From: Weissella confusa
GTDB lineage: Bacteria > Bacillota > Bacilli > Lactobacillales > Lactobacillaceae
Direction: 5' to 3'
DNA length: 64,000 nucleotides
Assembly (NCBI GenBank): GCA_014332815.1
Contig: JACSZT010000009.1
Location: 118,156 to 182,155 of the forward strand
Shown here: positions 11,535 to 26,186 of the stretch, piece by piece
How positions within the stretch are numbered: the first letter of the stretch is position 1
Layout of the letters: the number at the start of each line of letters is the position of its first letter
The notes under the pieces: model-generated
The model's input: the letters and a program-made list of their open reading frames with translations, nothing else
Databases searched by the model: none
What the model was told of the DNA's origin: nothing
Translations under genes and position numbers: made by a program

Positions 11535-13118
11535 TTATTGAAATTGCGATTCCAGCATTCTTCACATCAGCTTTCATGGCCTTCTCTTACTCAATCTCAT
11601 ACGGTATCGCTGCCGGATTTATTTTCTATGTTTTGATCAAGAGTGTGAAGCGCAAGTTCAACCAAATCAGCCCAATTTTGTGGGTTGTGACCATTCTGTT
11701 CTTGCTTAACTTCATTTCGTTGGCAATTAATTTAACGTTTATCGAAGCCTCAGCAGGAATCAAGGCTGGTGGTCGTACCGGTTTGACATCAGTTGTCATT
11801 TCTATTGGATTCTTGCTAGCAATTATTGCCGCACCATTGGTTAACGTGATTCCATCTGCCGCCACGGCACCAATTTTGGTGGTTGTTGGTATTATGATGA
11901 TGAATGAGTTTAAGTTGATTACATGGGATGGCTTCTCAATGGGATTGTCAGGGTTGTTTGACGCCATTGGAACGTTTATCGGGACTGGTATGACGACTGG
12001 TATCTTCTCAGAAGCTGACCAAAAGGAGTTCTACGAAGGTAAGGGCTTCAAGTCAAAGATGGATCGTGGTTTGGTTGCCGACACGTTCGCAACGATGTTT
12101 GCTGGTATCTTCGGAACATCAAACACGAATGCGTTCTTGCTTTCTGTTTTGATTACGACCGTGATTGGTATTCCAATGGGTGTGACCAACACGCACATCG
12201 ATGCCATGGCATCATTCTCATCAACGTTCCACGACTTTGGCTCAATCTTTGGGCAAGCCCTTGGACCTGATGGTTTGTGGTCAATGTTTACATCACCAAA
12301 GCACATTTTGATTGTTGTTTTGACGGCCTTCTTGGTTGATCCACAAAACATCATGACGTTGAATGGTAAGCCATTTACTGAAGGTGGTGGTGCCAAGGTT
12401 ATTGAGAGCATCACAGCAAACGGTGGGACGACACCATCAATCTCAACTTTTGCGCAACCAGCAGTTTTGTTGGGATTGATTGGCTTAATCATTTTGGTTT
12501 TGTTGGTCGTTGCTAATGTACCAGTTGTTTTCGGACTAGGGTACACGTGGAAGCAAGCTTTGGGAATGGTTTTCTTGGTTGGTTTGGTTGATGTGATTAT
12601 CACATTGACGAAGGTCCGATCAATGATTGTTAAGGCCATCCCCGACCAATTGAAGCACGCCATTGCGGCTGGTATCGGTTTGTTTATCGCTTATATTGGT
12701 TTGAAGAACGCTGGTTTCTTGAACACAACATTCGTTGCGATGGCATACATCATTTTCTTGAATCCTTCAGTATTGTCGATGACAGGAATGCCAAGCCAGG
12801 GAGTTTTCTTGGCAACAATTTTGACGGCTGTTGTGGGAACTCTTATCACAGGACTTTTTGCTAATTTGCCATATGCCCTGGCACCATCAATTGGTATGCA
12901 AGCCATGTTTACGTACACGAAAACGTGTTTAGGCATATCTATATGCTGGACACCGTTAACGACGCCGAGAGTAATTCTTTTGGCGTCGTTTTCTTTTCCT
13001 GTATCATTTGGCGAACCGTAATGATACAGGATTTTTTTAGGAGAGATAAGCATGTTAGAACGCTTTTTTAAGTTGTCAGAGAACAACACGACGGTTCGAA
13101 CAGAAGTGATTGCTGGTA
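11337..13118 (+). CDS. pbuG: AzgA-type purine (hypoxanthine/guanine) permease, NCS2 family
   Basis: Start ATG 13052 after AGGAGAGATAAG, stop 11341, 485 aa. Multi-pass membrane protein. The N-terminus (RFFKLSENNTTVRTEVIAG) is followed by MAYIIFLNPS and the family motif GTSNT|IEASAGIKAGGRTGLT, joined across blocks 11931-12128 and 11733-11930. The match is to the AzgA/PbuG branch of purine uptake carriers. A structured leader with two terminators precedes it, and its own terminator follows. The exact purine is not determined; the symbol is by family resemblance. Confidence 0.83.
11351..11384 (+). terminator. Terminator after the purine permease
   Basis: Stem AACGCGTGAT (11351-11360) pairs with ATCACGCGTT (11370-11379), followed by Ts. 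It lies between the permease stop (11341) and comGA. Confidence 0.9.
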
Positions 13119-13316
13119 TGGTTGATGAACTTGAAGAAAACGATGACGTACAAGCTGTCTTCACGACTGCTGAGTAATCATCTTATGAAAAACCGACCAA
13201 ATTTGGTCGGTTTTTTTGTAGGCGCAAAAGTTGACGATGTGAACAAAAAGCGATAAAGTAGTAAACAATTATTAATAACTTGAGTCGTTAACGTGTTTCG
13301 CCACAGACTCGGAACA
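12921..13316 (+). promoter_or_regulatory. Riboswitch-like leader of the purine permease, class not recognised
   Basis: Reordering 13218-13316 in front of 12921-13051 creates a perfect 10-bp stem, GTCGTTAACG (13284-13293) with CGTTAACGAC (12954-12963), closing a multi-helix region that includes the hairpin GCATATCTATATGC (12933-12946). The 3' strand of that stem overlaps the 5' arm of a terminator, AACGACGCC (12958-12966) with GGCGTCGTT (12982-12990). The two folds exclude each other, so stabilising the stem should prevent termination. A second terminator hairpin, TCCTGTATCAT (12997-13007) with ATGATACAGGA (13021-13031) and seven Ts, follows. I do not find the conserved purine-riboswitch loop sequences. 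Confidence 0.62.
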
Positions 13317-14108
13317 AAGACATGTTGGAGGCTGGTGCCGAAGACATGAAGACTTACGATGACCAATTCGAAATCTACACGGACCCTAAGTCATTCCCAG
13401 AAGTACGTGATGCTTTGGAAGCAAAGGGTTACACTTTGGTCAACGACGAAGTTACGATGGTTGCACAAAACCCAATGGCAGTGCCTGAGGATAAGCAAGC
13501 ATCATTGGCTAGCTTACCAGCCGGTGTGGCTGTTTTGGTTCAAGCCTTGACTGATAACATCAACCGTACGGCTGCTTCAGTTCGTTCAACGTTTAAGCAC
13601 TTCGGTGGTGAATTGGGAACGACTGGATCAGTTTCATTCCAATTCGACCGTAAGGGTTACATTGAAATCGAGCGTACTGAAGACAACGATATCGATGAAG
13701 ATCAATTGTTTGCCTTCCAAAAGCTTGCCCGCGATTTGTACACGGCAGCTAAGGCTGGCGGTGTAGATCCAGACTCAAACGCTTCATTGCGTTTGGTTAT
13801 CGACAAGGCTAAGGCAGCTAACATGCCTAAGGATAACATCCAACGTGCCTTGGATAAGGCTTCTGGTGCCGGTGGCGCTAACTACCAAGAGTTGACGTAC
13901 GAAGGTTACGAACTTCATGCCTTAATAAGGATGTAACGGTAGCGCGTGACTAACATTGTGCTATAATCTACTAGTCAAGCACTAGTGAATTGTGCTAAAA
14001 TTAAGCGATAAATTTTCGAATGAAAAGGGGTTTCTGAAATGTCAGGACACAGTAAGTGGCATAACATTCAAGGACGTAAGAACGCCCAAGACGCAAAGCG
14101 TGGTAAGA
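13119..14108 (+). CDS. yebC: YebC/PmpR-family protein (translation factor/regulator)
   Basis: Start ATG 14039 (AAAAGGGGTTTCTGAA upstream), stop 13177, 240 aa, normal size. The N-terminal signature [20 protein letters not shown] is followed by [17 protein letters not shown] and the C-terminal [19 protein letters not shown]. Members act as translation factors or DNA-binding regulators. A TATAAT at 13968 supports its own promoter after recD2. The joint at 13317 generates a TAA between QL and DMLEAGAED, interpreted as joint noise. Confidence 0.9.
13188..13217 (+). terminator. Terminator after yebC
   Basis: Stem AACCGACCAAA (13191-13201) pairs with TTTGGTCGGTT (13202-13212), then a T run, 14 bp after the yebC stop. 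Confidence 0.9.
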
Positions 14109-16682
14109 CCGGCGGTCAACGCAATTAATCAAAAGCCAGTGGCGGTTGTACCAGTGGACGAGGAAAACACAACCATTGACGATACGCCAGTAGTTGATGA
14201 AATTGTCCAGGCTGTTGCGGAAGATGATGACGATTTGCTCACAATTGCTAAAATTATGGATGAATCAATTGACCCAAATGTGGGGATGGCAGGCATGACG
14301 CCATACCGCCGTATGCTACAACGTAACCTGCTGTATACCGGGTTAACACGTGCCAGTGAATCATTGGTCCTTATCGGTGATGTCAGTGCCTATCAACGTG
14401 CGGCTGAAACAGAGGGTGTTAATCGACACACGACGTTGCAGGAACGCCTTCAACAGGCACAGGATGGACAACTGCCAGATGTGCCGGATGATGATAAATC
14501 ATTGTACATCACGGCGATTATGTTGGCGAAGGATAAAAGCAACGAGGATAATACAGATAACATTACAGTGGCTTTTGATACCGGCGAGGTTGAGTATACG
14601 CGCCAGAACTGGAATCAGTTGACGCTAGCGTATGCGACGACGATTCACAAGGCACAGGGTGCTGAGTATAAGTTGGTCATCATGCCACTGGTTAATGCAT
14701 TTATAGCGCCGATGTATCGTACGCCAGCCGGTGTTCACAATCTAAATGCCGTGGCTCAAGAAATCTTTAATCCAATGACGGCCAAGAAACGTGAAATTCA
14801 CATGAAACTTGGTGAGCTGGAGTTCAACTTCCGCGTTGGGGATAAGGTTATGCAGACGGCCAATGATCCAGAACATAACGTGTTTAATGGCGATATTGGC
14901 ATTCACCGTCAGGGTAAGGGATCAACAATCATTGAACTAGCTAGCTCAGTGAAGAGCGGTGTCTTGCCTGCGAACTTTACCGAGCGCCAGTCTGACCGCT
15001 CATTTTTCCCGGCACAGACAAATCAAGTGCCACGTATGGTTGAGCAGATTGCGACGAGTTGGAAGGAACGCGGTAATTCAGTTGCTGATATGCAAATCTT
15101 GAGTGGTCGTCTGCTGGTCATTGATGAAATGTCGATGGTTGATACGCAACTATTCGATTTGTTGTTACGTGCGATTCCAAATGGGATGCAAGTTATTTTG
15201 GTCGGCGATAAGGATCAATTACCATCTGTTGGCCCAGGCCGTGTATTCTACGATTTGTTGGCCAGTGGATTGTTGAATTATCGTGAGTTGGAGACGATGG
15301 TGGCGACGCTCAAGAAGCTACTACAAGACGAAGGTATGAAGTGGGATGAAATTAGTGAGAGCATTCGTTTAGCAGCGCCAACTGGTCGTGCAGCGAAGCG
15401 ACTTTCTGAATCAACTGGCATGCCGGCTTCCACGATTCACCGTCTGTTGGGTATTACCGGGCGTGAAAATACAGACGATATTGATATTGAGGAACGTATG
15501 GTGCGTCTAAGTAAAACGAAGAACAGTGAATACAAACGAGCTGATGTTGTAAAACAATTGGCTGAAGTCGAGGAAGAAAATCCGTTTCCATATGATGATG
15601 TGCAGCGCGATGCGATGATTGCTGCTTTGATGAGTAATCTATTTATCCTCACTGGTGGACCGGGTACAGGAAAGACGACCATTATCAACGGTGCTGGTGA
15701 CACGTTTATGCAAGTGGAAGCGTTGCTACAAACCACGCAACAAATTTTAGAGCGTTCTCAAAATGCACGCATTGATCCAGCGTTGATTAAGCGCGCGTTA
15801 TTGACATTAACTTCTGACGGTATCGTCATTGCCGACGGACAGAACTTGTACATTAAGGCGTTGTTTGAAGCTGAACGTGAAATTGCGCAAACCACCGTGA
15901 TTTACCAAAAGTATCAGCAGCAAACTTTACAGATTTTAAAAACAAACCCTTACCAAATGGTTATTGATATTGAGGGCGTTTCATTTGCACGTATCGATCG
16001 ACTAGCAGCTCAGCAGGGAATTGATGCGTTGGACGCGCGACGTATCCAAGCGGGGGTTATTTCAGCGATTAACCAGGCGACATTCGAGCGAAAAGCGACG
16101 GCAACGAAGATTGTAGACTACCTGGGGATTGAAGCGATTGATAAGATTTTAGAATCACCAGACGTTTTGATTGAAACGGGTATTTCAACAAAATTGCAAG
16201 AAGTCATCGTGAAGCAGTTGCAACAATCGGACGGTATGGAACGCGCCATCATTGCCCTTAATGATTATGGGTTCGGTTCAGCATTTCATTATGATGATAC
16301 TGAGTTAACGGTGACTGGTAGTTTTGGTGATATTCAAATTGGTGCCAGTTATGAGTTTAAGGGACGTCTAACAACGCACGCCCGCTACGGGGTCCAGTTT
16401 GCAGCGCAAAACTATCAGCGTCAGGCGGCCAGTACGACGTCTGGTTTGGTGGCGTATTTGTCAGGTGACCAATTTCCAGGGGTTCAGCACAACGATTGGA
16501 TGAAATCGTACAACTACTATCAGGGAGTCGCGTAGATGAGTCAGAGTCAAACTAGTTTGTTCGATGGCCCAGCGGCATCGGATGAGACACCGACAGTTAC
16601 TGGCCAAGTGAAGAATATTCTGTTTGCTGCCCAAGATTCTTTTTATAAGGTCATGATTATCGAAGTGGCGGATCAAAATTTC
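13911..16682 (+). CDS. recD2: RecD2-type ATP-dependent DNA helicase
   Basis: Start ATG 16536, 20 bp before the TPR gene ends; stop 13925; 845 aa. The N-terminal blocks carry the RecD2-specific region (GLVAYLSG, block 16287-16484). The helicase core has Walker [11 protein letters not shown] at about 15652, Walker [12 protein letters not shown] at about 15114, [12 protein letters not shown] at about 15205, and motif VI-like [11 protein letters not shown] at about 14330. The C-terminus ends ...YRR NFMP. A 5'-3' superfamily 1B helicase involved in DNA repair, not part of RecBCD. In the raw window the order is inverted, so the C-terminal motif VI precedes Walker A. Confidence 0.92.
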
Positions 16683-17474
16683 TAGTGCTACTCGGTAACA
16701 TTTGGCTTGGTTTGCAAAACATGGATAAGGCAACAACTGCGTTTAATGACGCTATTCATGTGGATCCAATGAATTTTGACGCAAATTTTGGTCGAGGTAT
16801 TATTGCAATCGTTGACGGTGACCGCGAGAATCAATGGTCAGCAACGGCTGAAATGATTGATATGGAACGATACCGTGCTCTCGCAGCAGGGAACGTTTAT
16901 TATGTTGCTGGGGATTATGCGCGCGCAAATGAGTTTTTCGCCAAAATCACTGATTTGGAGATTTTGCATGATGCAACGGTTATGCAAGCACAAGCATGGT
17001 ATGCACAAAATCAATTCCAAAAGGCATTGGTGTTTGCGTTGACGGCAGTTGAGCAACAACCAGAAGATGTTGCAGCCCTGCAACCAGAAAATGCAGCACA
17101 AGCAGATATCGCTCGCTTGGTAAGTGAGATTAACGCTAACCCAGACAACTGGCAAGCCTATGCAGACTTGGTGGCTGTTTTGGTTGCCACGGAAAATCTT
17201 GTGGAAGCTGAAGAATTAGCTTTGAAGAGCTTGGGCTTGTTCCAAGCGAACGATGAAGCGTTGCAAAATCTACTCTGCGGGAATGGGTGGCCTAATTGGT
17301 ATTCCATTGGCGGATTTGCGTGCACGAGGTGGCTTGGGTAACACAAGTACGTCTATCCTAGAAACGCATGATGGGCACGCATTTACGGAAATTACACGAA
17401 ATGATACAAGTTATTTGGGTGTCGCAAGTGATGCCTCAAATACAATTTAAAGAGAAGAAGGATTTTTAAGATGA
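16485..17474 (+). CDS. Tetratricopeptide-repeat protein
   Basis: Start ATG 17471 after AGAAGGA; only four bases lie in its first block. Stop 16555, 222 aa. Helical TPR pattern: INANPDNWQAYADLVAVLVA, YYVAGDYARANEFFAKI, NQFQKALVFALTAVEQQPED and GNIWLGLQNMDKATTAFNDA. It sits between a histidine phosphatase and recD2, overlapping recD2. This TPR gene before recD2 is common in Lactobacillales. A scaffold role is inferred from the repeats only. Confidence 0.82.
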
Positions 17475-18068
17475 TAAGTTCAAGAAGGCTGGTATGACAT
17501 GTACGATGCTTCTCGTAACCACCCAGAGAAGTTCGATGCGAGTCAGGTTGAAGGATCTGAGTCATTCGAAAGTGTTCAAAAGCGTTTCCGTGAGGCAGTT
17601 GAAGAGGCTGTTGCCACGTACGGTGGTGAAGATGTGAATTTGGTCTTCTTCAGCCACGGCGCTGCGTTGACGCAATCATACGATCAAATCAAGATGCTTG
17701 GTAACCACTTGAAGGATATTGAATTCGCACACGCCTTTTCAAGTCCAATCAAGCGAGCTCGCATCACGGCCGAAGAAACGTTGGCAATGCTTAACAAGCG
17801 CCCTGAATTGACGTTTATGGACGGTTTGAAGGAGTTTTCTTTCGGCGTTTGGGAAGGCATGAGCTTTGGTCGCGTTGCGTCGAGGCATAGAAATGTGGAC
17901 TCTCTTCGGCCGTCAGGACGGACACAAACCACCAAACCTAAATACATAACCAATCAAAGAGAAGGAGACCAACGCATGACGAAGCTATACTTCATCCGCC
18001 ACGGTAAAACAGAATGGAACGCAGAAGGCCGTTTTCAAGGAGCGGGTGGTGATTCACCGCTGTTGCCT
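17277..18068 (+). CDS. Histidine phosphatase family protein (phosphoglycerate mutase-like)
   Basis: Start ATG 17976 after AAGGAGACC, stop 17450, 220 aa. Catalytic RHG motif as LYFIRHGKTEWN at the N-terminus, second-arm SSPIKRARITAEE (block 17673-17870), and the C-terminal catalytic His in VFFSHGAALT (block 17475-17672). Branch-2 phosphatases of this type dephosphorylate diverse small molecules, and the substrate here is unknown. A structured 5' leader and its own promoter precede it. The joint at 17475 makes an in-frame TAA, one of the joint artefacts. Confidence 0.87.
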
Positions 18069-21236
<3,168 letters not shown>

Positions 21237-22028
21237 AACTGATGACTGGGCTGCATTCCAACAACCTGCCGCATTCCAACAACCACAATCAGCTGCACCA
21301 GTTTTGCCAGATTCATCTGCATCACAAGCTAGTTCAGAGGTAGAAACGGTTGTTATCTTCCCTGAATCAAACGAAAACGAAGAAAACTTCTTGAATAAGG
21401 ACTAATTTTTCGTTATCATGTAATCATGGTTTCTCGAAGCAACGTTGCAACAAGCACAAGCTGAAGCACAAAAGATTGTTATGGAAGCCAACGCTAAGGC
21501 AAATTCATTGTTGACTGAATCTCAATCAAAGAACGAAGCATTGGTTGCTGAGCACGATGCTTTGAACAAGGAAATGGGCGCATTCAAGGCTAAGATTGAA
21601 GGCATGTTGAACGCACAATTGGACTTGGTTAAGGAAGTAACGGCCTTCTTGGACCAAATCGTAACTGATTACGATGGTTTGCTACAAGAAAACCAAACTT
21701 TGAAGACGCAATTGGCTGAAGCTGATGCAAACGCTAAGCAAGTTGAAGAGATGAAGCAATCTGTTAACTCATCAATCTTGATTGCCCAAGAAGCAGCTGA
21801 CCGTTTGAAGAAGCAAACTGAAGCTGAAGCAGGTTAATGATTTGATTTCAGTGCGTCGATTCGGTCGCATGAAATTGCTAGCTGAAAATGGTATAACAAA
21901 AAAAGATAAATGGCGCGTCACATTGGCCGTCATTAAGAAATAGATTGGAGAACGATCATGGCATTGACCCCACAAGAAATTCACGCTAAGGAATTTAACA
22001 CAAAGAGCAACAAGTGGTACGACAAGGC
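21237..22028 (+). CDS. divIVA: Cell division protein DivIVA
   Basis: Start ATG 21958 after TTGGAGAACG, stop 21405, 211 aa. N-terminal ALTPQEIHAKEFNTK membrane-binding region, then VTAFLDQIVTDYDGLLQENQ and long coiled coils. The C-terminus is Gln/Pro/Ser-rich and acidic. It binds negatively curved membrane at poles and septum and recruits division and cell-wall proteins. Sits between ylmH and ileS, as is canonical. Confidence 0.93.
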
Positions 22029-22820
22029 GTGAACCAATGATGCTAGCTGATATCGTGACCCCCCAAGAGGAGTGGGATGATATCAATACAACTGTCTCGT
22101 CCCTTCGACTAGATACTATAGTGGCTAATGGGTATAATGTATCTAGAACGCATGCTAAAGAATTAGTTGAGCGTGGTATGGTCCGGGTGAACTGGACTGA
22201 GATTGACCGACCAGATTTTATGCTGGATATCAACTACCCAACCAAGTTTGCTGAACTACATCACAGTACGGTACTTGGTACACTAATTAATAATGGGTTA
22301 TCTCGAGATAGTTTCGGGGACATTATTAGTAGCGAAGAGGGTGATTGGCAAATTGTTGCAACGGAACAGATGGCGCGATTTATCACGTCATCATTGGATC
22401 ACGTCGGTAAAACAAAGGTTCGTTCATCGGATGAGTATCGTCCAGTACTGACGAATTTTTTGAACCCGCGGCAGAGATATATTTTGGAGACGTTGGTCAA
22501 CCAACATGATGAGTTAAAGATTGCTCATTCCGGTGGCTACACTGACGCCGAAAGTGCACGGTCCTTGATTGCACCGGATTATTACGATGTACAACAGGAC
22601 GATTTTGAAATTGCTGCAATCCGTCGTGTGATGCCTCGCACGGGAATTATCGATTTTACGCCGTTGATTGGTTTGCTACTGTTGCAAGCTGCTCAAGTCG
22701 GCCTACGCGCAATTGCACAAGCATTCTAGAGAAATAAATTTATGGCAGATAATGTATCACAACATTTCCGCCCGAGCGAAGCTGCATTTATTGATGTAGC
22801 GCAAGGCTTAATTCGTCAGG
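21831..22820 (+). CDS. ylmH: YlmH, S4-domain RNA-binding protein
   Basis: Start ATG 22742, stop 21943, 261 aa. Features: FLNPRQRYILETLVNQ and GGYTDAESARSLIAP in block 22425-22622, and an S4 domain LRLDTIVANGYNVSRTHAKE in block 22029-22226. Conserved neighbour of sepF/yggT/divIVA. YlmH proteins bind RNA and have been linked to ribosome-associated functions. Confidence 0.9.
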
Positions 22821-23018
22821 CCTCAAAATTTGGGACAACAATTTAATTAATAGGTGACCAAATGTTAACACTCATTTTATCGTTATTGATGTTGGTCTTG
22901 CGTGCCATGGAGTTCGTAATCTTGATTTGGGTGCTGATGTCATGGTTGCCCGGGGCACAACAATCAGCCTTGGGACAATTGCTGGGTCGTATTGCTGGAA
23001 TCGTGGTTGATCCAATTC
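22623..23018 (+). CDS. ylmG: YggT/YlmG family membrane protein
   Basis: Start ATG 22862, 11 nt after the sepF stop; stop 22729; 87 aa. Two hydrophobic helices ([20 protein letters not shown] and LIGLLLLQAAQVGLRAIA) flank a polar loop with VVDPI.RRVMPRTGIIDFTPL, which matches the YggT consensus. Membrane factor of the division cluster; molecular function not established. Confidence 0.9.
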
Positions 23019-23612
23019 AATGCCCAAACAATCGCAACGCAATTGTTGGCTGGCGAAGCGGTTATCGTAAATCTAGGTTCAATTGATGAAAACACGGGAA
23101 AGCGTGTGCTTGACTATCTAGGTGGTACAGCATTTGCGGTTGACGGTATCATTGAACGTGTCGGTGAGCGTATCTTCCTTGCAACGCCTCACAATTTTGA
23201 GATTTCAGGAACGATTCATTACTATGAAGAAGAAGAGGCACCGGAAGAACAATACGTGCAAGAACCCGCACAACAAGCAACGTCAAAGGCTAAGCCTGCT
23301 AATGCGAATGCAACGCGTCCAACGGCAACACGCCGTCCTAACGTTTTGCCAATGGATGGATCACGTCCAGGCGAGACATCAAAGATTGCGTTGTACGAGC
23401 CACGTACTTACGCTACCAGCACAACAAGCAACGCCAGCACAACAAGCTGCACCAGTTGAGCCTGTTCAACCTCTTTCATCAGAAAACACGGCTGCTGACG
23501 AAGAAATTGAGCGTCCAGCTTACTTTAACTGGATGAAGCGCGGCGAAAAGTAAGGAGACAACCGATGGCTTTTGAGACTTTTAGAAACTTCTTCATGGGA
23601 TCAGATAGTGAT
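22821..23612 (+). CDS. sepF: Cell division protein SepF
   Basis: Start ATG 23565, 11 nt after the ftsZ stop with GGAG upstream; stop 22850; 157 aa. N-terminal amphipathic helix ([14 protein letters not shown]), variable acidic linker ([12 protein letters not shown]), then the SepF core: [31 protein letters not shown] and [15 protein letters not shown]. SepF anchors FtsZ polymers to the membrane and shapes Z-ring bundles. Confidence 0.93.
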
Positions 23613-24800
23613 CGTTGTAACTGTTATTGCAACTGGTATCGACCGTCCAGCAACGCCACGTCCAGAAATCAACCTTGGCGCAGCTAACACGGCTAGCCCA
23701 TTTGAAGCAGTTGCTGAGCCGGTAGCACCTGTGCAACAACAAACTGCACCAGTGCAACCACAACAACCAGTAAACACGGATCCTTTCGCAGATTGGAACG
23801 TGACGGCTGACACGCGTAAGGCTATTGCCTCACCATTGTTGGAAGCTAAGATTGAAGGCGCTACGAACGTATTGCTTTCAGTTAAGGGTGGCGCTGATAT
23901 GTCATTGTTTGAAGCACAAGAAGCTTCAGAGACAATTGCACAAGCTGCTGGTACTGATATTGACATCATCTTCGGTACAACGATTGATATGGAAATGGAA
24001 GGCGAGTTTAAGAAGGCCCCAATCATGGAAGCCTTCAAGATGGTTGACGATGTCTTGTTGCAAGGTGTCTCAGGTATCTCAGACTTGATTACTAAGCCTG
24101 GTATCATCAACTTGGACTTCGCTGATGTTAAGACAGCCATGGCTGGTCAAGGAACAGCTTTGATGGGTATTGGTTCAGCTTCTGGTGAGAACCGTGCCGC
24201 TGAAGCAACCGGTACTGGTGCCGCACCAGTTATCGCTAAGATTGCCAAGGATTCAGGTGCTTTGACGATTGGTGTCGTAACGCGTCCATTCTCATTTGAG
24301 GGTCCAAAGCGTGGTAAGTCAGCAGCTGAAGGTTTGGCTAAGTTGAAGGAAAACGTTGATACGTTGATCGTTATCGCTAACAACAACTTGCTACAAATTG
24401 TTGAAGCCAACACTGATGCCCAAGCATTGGAGCGTTCAGCTGCAGAAAACAAGATTCAAATCGGTGCTAAGGCCACTCGTGGTTTGGGTGCAGGAGCTCG
24501 TCCAGAAGTTGGAGAAGCTGCTGCTAAGGAAAGCGAGCAAGAAATTGCAGATGCTTTGGCCGGGGCAGACATGGTCTTCGTCACTGCTGGAATGGGTGGT
24601 GGTCTTAACTTCTTCAAGGAATTCTTCGACTAAACAAAAAAGAAAAGATAAGTGAGAAAAAAGGAGCTCGTTATGGATTTCCAAATGGATATGAACCAAG
24701 AGTACGGCGCAACGATTAAAGTAATTGGTGTCGGTGGTGGTGGTGGAAACGCCGTTAACCAAATGGTGAATGACGGTGTTGAAGGTGTTGAGTTTATTGT
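23415..24800 (+). CDS. ftsZ: Cell division GTPase FtsZ
   Basis: Start ATG 24673 (AAAAAGGAGCTCGTT upstream), stop 23553, 418 aa. GTP-binding [16 protein letters not shown] at the N-terminus; tubulin signature [13 protein letters not shown] is restored across the 24602/24207 joint; [12 protein letters not shown] and [20 protein letters not shown] follow. A Pro/Gln-rich linker ([16 protein letters not shown]) leads to the C-terminal peptide [14 protein letters not shown]. It polymerises into the Z-ring. The gene served as the main ruler for finding the 198-bp block grid. Confidence 0.97.
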
Positions 24801-26186
24801 GGTTAAAGAAGCCTTGTACGGATTGCCATTGACGGTTGTTGGTCAACCAACGATTGCGGTGGCGGCACCGGTGCAAAAGCCAGCGACGAATCGCCGACCT
24901 GCTCGACCTGAAAGTCAAGCGGTTGTTGAACCATCAGTTAATGACACGGACGATGTCAATTACGATGATGAAGACAAGCCTAAGAAGAAGGGGGCATTAG
25001 CATTTGACTTGCCAGGCGGCATTGTTGTCGTCGGGGGTGGTGTAGCGCTTCGAGGTATGATCGAAGCCATTCGCAGTGTTTACAATGTCCAAGTTAAGTC
25101 GTTTTCACCAACGGATATCGGCTTGCGACACCCTGGCTTCTCTGGGGCGTGGGCACTGGTTCATTACGCTGCCCAACAATCACCAATTCAATTGATATTG
25201 CATGATGCTGATATGTTGAAGCTTGATTCAGGATTAGCGCTTTCAAGCATGGCTCGCGAAGATAATAAGTTAGTTATTAAGAAGATTAGCTCAGAAAACG
25301 CTGAGCAAATCTCTGAGGTTTTGCTGGCACAAATTATCGAAGCGCGCTTGATGCAGATTTTGGACAAGCTTGGTGAGAAGCTACAACTTGTCGGGTTTGT
25401 TTTGACACCGCTTGCATATAGCAAGACGATTTTGGACGACGGACAACAAGAATTCGGTACGATTATTTTGGATATGGGTGCCGGACACACGACGGCAACG
25501 GTTGTGCACGATCATCAGTTGAAGTTCTTGTCAACATTCCCAGCAGGTAGTGACAATATCTCTCGTGATATTAGCGCAGTGTTGGAAGTTGGGGTTAACG
25601 TTCCAAGTGATCGTGAAATTATCGAACTGCTACCTACGGAATTTATTGTGGATGATTTTGATGGTATTCAAGATCCAAACGATATGGTGGGGATGCGTCT
25701 AGAAATGAAGGCGGTCGCATATACAGCTCCTCGCAATGTGATGGGGAACTTGCGTATGGCGATTGCAAAAGCTGGGTTGCAACTACGTGATATTGAAGCA
25801 ACAGCCAATGATATTCGACAAGCGGTTGCACAAATTAATGAGCAAACAAGCACGCCAGTTACTGAGGTAGTGGCTAGTTTGCCAGCAAGCAACATTCAAA
25901 TTCAAAATGTCAGCGGGACGGTAACCGTTAAGGATAGTCAGCATATTTCATATGAGGACGTTGCGGCAGCCGTTAAGGAAGCGACAAAAAATTGTTTATT
26001 TATTAAACATCATCTGATTGGCAGTTAAGGAGGTACTCAAATGGCCAACCACGGGTTAATAGTTGGTCTCGATGTCGGGACGAACACGATAAAAGTGCTA
26101 GCGGCGGATGTTCGAGACCAGCAAGCTAACATTGTGGCGGTTGGTCGTTCGATTGCCCACGGCGTTAAGCGCGGTGTTGTTGTGGA
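24603..26186 (+). CDS. ftsA: Cell division protein FtsA
   Basis: Start ATG 26041 with GGAGG, stop 24633, 454 aa. Actin-like ATPase: [16 protein letters not shown] at the N-terminus, [15 protein letters not shown] in block 25395-25592, [17 protein letters not shown] in block 24999-25196, then an acidic and Lys-rich linker and the amphipathic C-terminal membrane anchor LNFFKEFFD. Tethers FtsZ to the membrane. Ends 39 nt before the ftsZ start. Confidence 0.95.

Noticed and set aside
11471-13021. Permease with an unusual N-terminus starting at 11471
   Set aside because: The first codons belong to comGA (true start 11478), and the permease start is at 13052.
23601-24140. Long minus-strand frames opposite ftsZ, ftsA, ileS, mreB and others
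   Set aside because: They are shadow frames of strongly coding plus-strand genes, with no ribosome sites or family resemblance.
25990-26034. Short peptide ending IKHHLIGS before ftsA as a CDS end
   Set aside because: After reordering this is non-coding DNA between the ftsQ stop (26293) and the ftsA start.
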